From a bacterium (GTDB lineage Bacteria; RBG-13-66-14): a stretch of DNA of 7,036 nt. This document shows, one piece after another, positions 6,601 to 7,036 of the stretch (its first letter is position 1; each line of letters begins with the position of its first letter). The stretch lies in contig JAIOSI010000149.1 in NCBI GenBank assembly GCA_021107695.1, forward strand, positions 1 to 7,036, read 5' to 3'. The notes under the pieces are model-generated. The model was given only the letters and a program-made list of their open reading frames with translations, made no database searches and was not told the DNA's origin. Both the position numbers and the translations under genes were made by a program.

Positions 6601-7036
6601 AAGCTCCCAGCCGCCAACCTGAACGCAGGTCTTTATCAAAACCTCGTGCCAGCCCGCCTCCAGAGTCAGCCCCACAGAGTCGGTATCAGGGTGCGCCCAG
6701 GAACGATAAACATCCTTCGTCAGCACCTCTTCGCCATCGATCCAGACCTTATATGCCCCCACTGCTCCGAGGTGTAACACAATATCACGATGTTCGTCCA
6801 CTCGAATCCAGGTAGCCACGTACCCGCAGACCTGGCTCGACGGCTTGGTGATTGCCGAGAGGCGCAGCGGTCCGTAGAACGGCTCAAGCTGTGTACCGTC
6901 TTCCAGAGTAAAACCGGGCAGGGGGTACTCCCGCCAGGAGACCTCGGTTCGCTTACCTTCGTAGGTTGCGTTGAGGTCAACGCCGCCGTCAATCTCAGGA
7001 CCGTAGGCGGTGTCGAAGCCCGCCTCGCTGGCATTA
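3652..7036 (-). CDS. Large TPR protein with DUF3857-like and transglutaminase-like domains, N-terminus outside window (at least 1127 aa)
   Basis: The frame stays open to the right edge, so the true start lies beyond base 7036; the in-frame GTG at 6819 is an internal valine within a conserved domain. Counting from the first full codon (7035-7033): residues 1 to about 165 form a jelly-roll/PA14-like beta-sandwich (WREYPLPG near 33, AYKVWIDGEEV at 94-104, LEAGWHEVLIKT at 125-136, WELFVRA at 143-149). About 198-470 is an array of TPR helices with repeated A-x3-P ends (ALEIDP, LLKVNP, ALAICP, AVAIQP). About 515-705 matches DUF3857. About 745-890 is a transglutaminase-like core with nucleophile Cys794 in GYGDCK, His837 in FNHMI and Asp872 in LFLDGT, so the papain-like triad is complete. 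The rest, to 1127, is a beta-rich tail. Relatives of this architecture are usually exported; the signal peptide would lie outside the window. Substrate is unknown: the fold occurs in proteases, cross-linking enzymes and peptide-modifying proteins. The stop is TAG at 3654-3652, followed by the repeat-rich region. Confidence 0.88.
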   Translation of the reverse strand, partial: NASEAGFDTAYGPEIDGGVDLNATYEGKRTEVSWREYPLPGFTLEDGTQLEPFYGPLRLSAITKPSSQVCGYVATWIRVDEHRDIVLHLGAVGAYKVWIDGEEVLTKDVYRSWAHPDTDSVGLTLEAGWHEVLIKTCVQVGGWELFVRATSPEGEPLVLEHRATAPQNWQRPADAVKPWDPLPDNYLKIELEALSGNPLAMYYLGSLESIQRRGDSDDQLAREYFAEVIRELPNWVPALYEYGLYETNFNLAKAAWLTALEIDPEQVESAIGLADSYTQLQRPREVLNYCEQGLAANPDCVQLLWMQARQLGELEYQLERRATLDLLLKVNPTYAPGLRSLASYYIRIEDIRERERIYRDILAADALDDSALGSLRDLLLDQGRVDAALLLNEGVRPLMPWTIWPLRQNAELLADHARYAEAIVVLDDALAICPEDADLLALRGVCHYELGDTTSAEADWEHAVAIQPDLTWVGEYQRAVADLSAETRFDLPYAHDVYHLIDDCEQLDEDTDAEYLLDQQIVRLKADGTTTVVTHKVIRIIKREAIEDFGYGYFSYIPDEQEYDVRHMRVIREDGTELESTEFGEYSASNADARLYHDELTRYTPLPGLEEGCVIDIEYQLDDVGENVFGGHFSRNFLFGNYQPTHNAEFVLITPAGYDLYYHGMSGVPEPEITYSDGETVYRWTMTEVPRIEREPYMPPLVENVPLLMTSSFSSWKEMGRWWWQLSKDRLVTTPRMQELAELLTIGAETKIEKMRAIYDYVISDIRYVALLLGIGGWQPMDPEQTVNTGYGDCKATAALMVSLFNAVDIEAYPVFVRTRDRGELDWEQPGIGLFNHMICAVPLQDGIGQEEFAGKLDLNDEPGYDEYLFLDGTADYHAWWELPPNDQDVNIYICTPDGGHFSRSPLYTPESNFLESRTDLILDKSGNASGHRELDYGAATSPQRRYDYQQPDRQQLNLEQYWNNRYPGSEITNIGISDLTNMDDNVHFAYDLAIPSLAASQDELLLFASHLHQDLLAQRFGSLSSRDYPLWMDKRWSTESTTTFQLPTGWEPLNLPANQSETVTDGSGNVIATFEAKFSFTDGIVSVYDKITVDVTEVAVEDYPAFRALLAAYDRLQSNIIAVKQF
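3658..3679 (-). repeat. Coding copy of the 22-bp direct repeat
   Basis: This is the gene-internal partner of 3551-3572 and ends one codon before the stop of the TPR/transglutaminase-like gene. In this copy the reading is NIIAVKQ followed by Phe and stop. Sequence upstream of the repeat (coding RLQS here, YQL in the other copy) is not conserved, so the shared block is sharply bounded. Confidence 0.6.

Noticed and set aside
6817..6819. GTG as start of the large minus-strand gene
   Set aside because: The frame continues upstream without a stop to the window edge and encodes the first half of the beta-sandwich domain, so this codon is an internal valine.

Overview
The window holds two complete minus-strand genes, one minus-strand gene cut by the right edge, and one small plus-strand gene at the left edge. 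The coding DNA is GC-rich at third codon positions and largely avoids TTA, CTA and TCA codons. A lipoprotein with a clear lipobox, a class 1B (NAD-linked) dihydroorotate dehydrogenase and a very large TPR/transglutaminase-like protein suggest an uncultured Gram-negative-type bacterium, perhaps anaerobic. I cannot place it in a phylum from sequence alone.

Layout from left to right. Bases 1-141 are an AT-rich leader with a good sigma70-like promoter. It drives a 61-residue zinc-ribbon protein (142-327, plus). This gene converges on the minus-strand genes, and a symmetric hairpin (345-376) that can terminate transcription in both directions lies between them. At 401-2143 (minus) is a single-chain fusion of the two dihydroorotate dehydrogenase B subunits, PyrK then PyrD. 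It overlaps by 8 nt the end of a gene for a lipoprotein-type periplasmic solute-binding protein (2136-3350, minus), so the two are almost certainly co-transcribed and probably translationally coupled. Bases 3351-3651 carry no credible gene. They are packed with palindromes and repeats, including a 22-bp perfect palindrome, an 11-bp-stem hairpin and a second copy of the last codons of the neighbouring gene. From 3652 to the right edge (minus) runs a gene of at least 1127 codons: a beta-sandwich domain, TPR repeats, a DUF3857-like domain and a transglutaminase-like domain with an intact Cys-His-Asp triad. Its start lies outside the window.

Functional reading: the fused PyrK-PyrD would carry out the fourth step of de novo UMP synthesis (dihydroorotate to orotate) with NAD+ as acceptor. 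Its lipoprotein partner is a cell-envelope ligand-binding protein of the branched-chain amino acid receptor type with no permease genes visible, so the reason for the pairing is unknown. The large TPR/transglutaminase-like protein is probably an exported protein in its own transcription unit. I see no defence system, mobile-element gene, CRISPR array, tRNA or rRNA. The most unusual items are the PyrK-PyrD fusion, its coupling to a solute-binding lipoprotein, and the repeat-filled intergenic region with the duplicated gene end.
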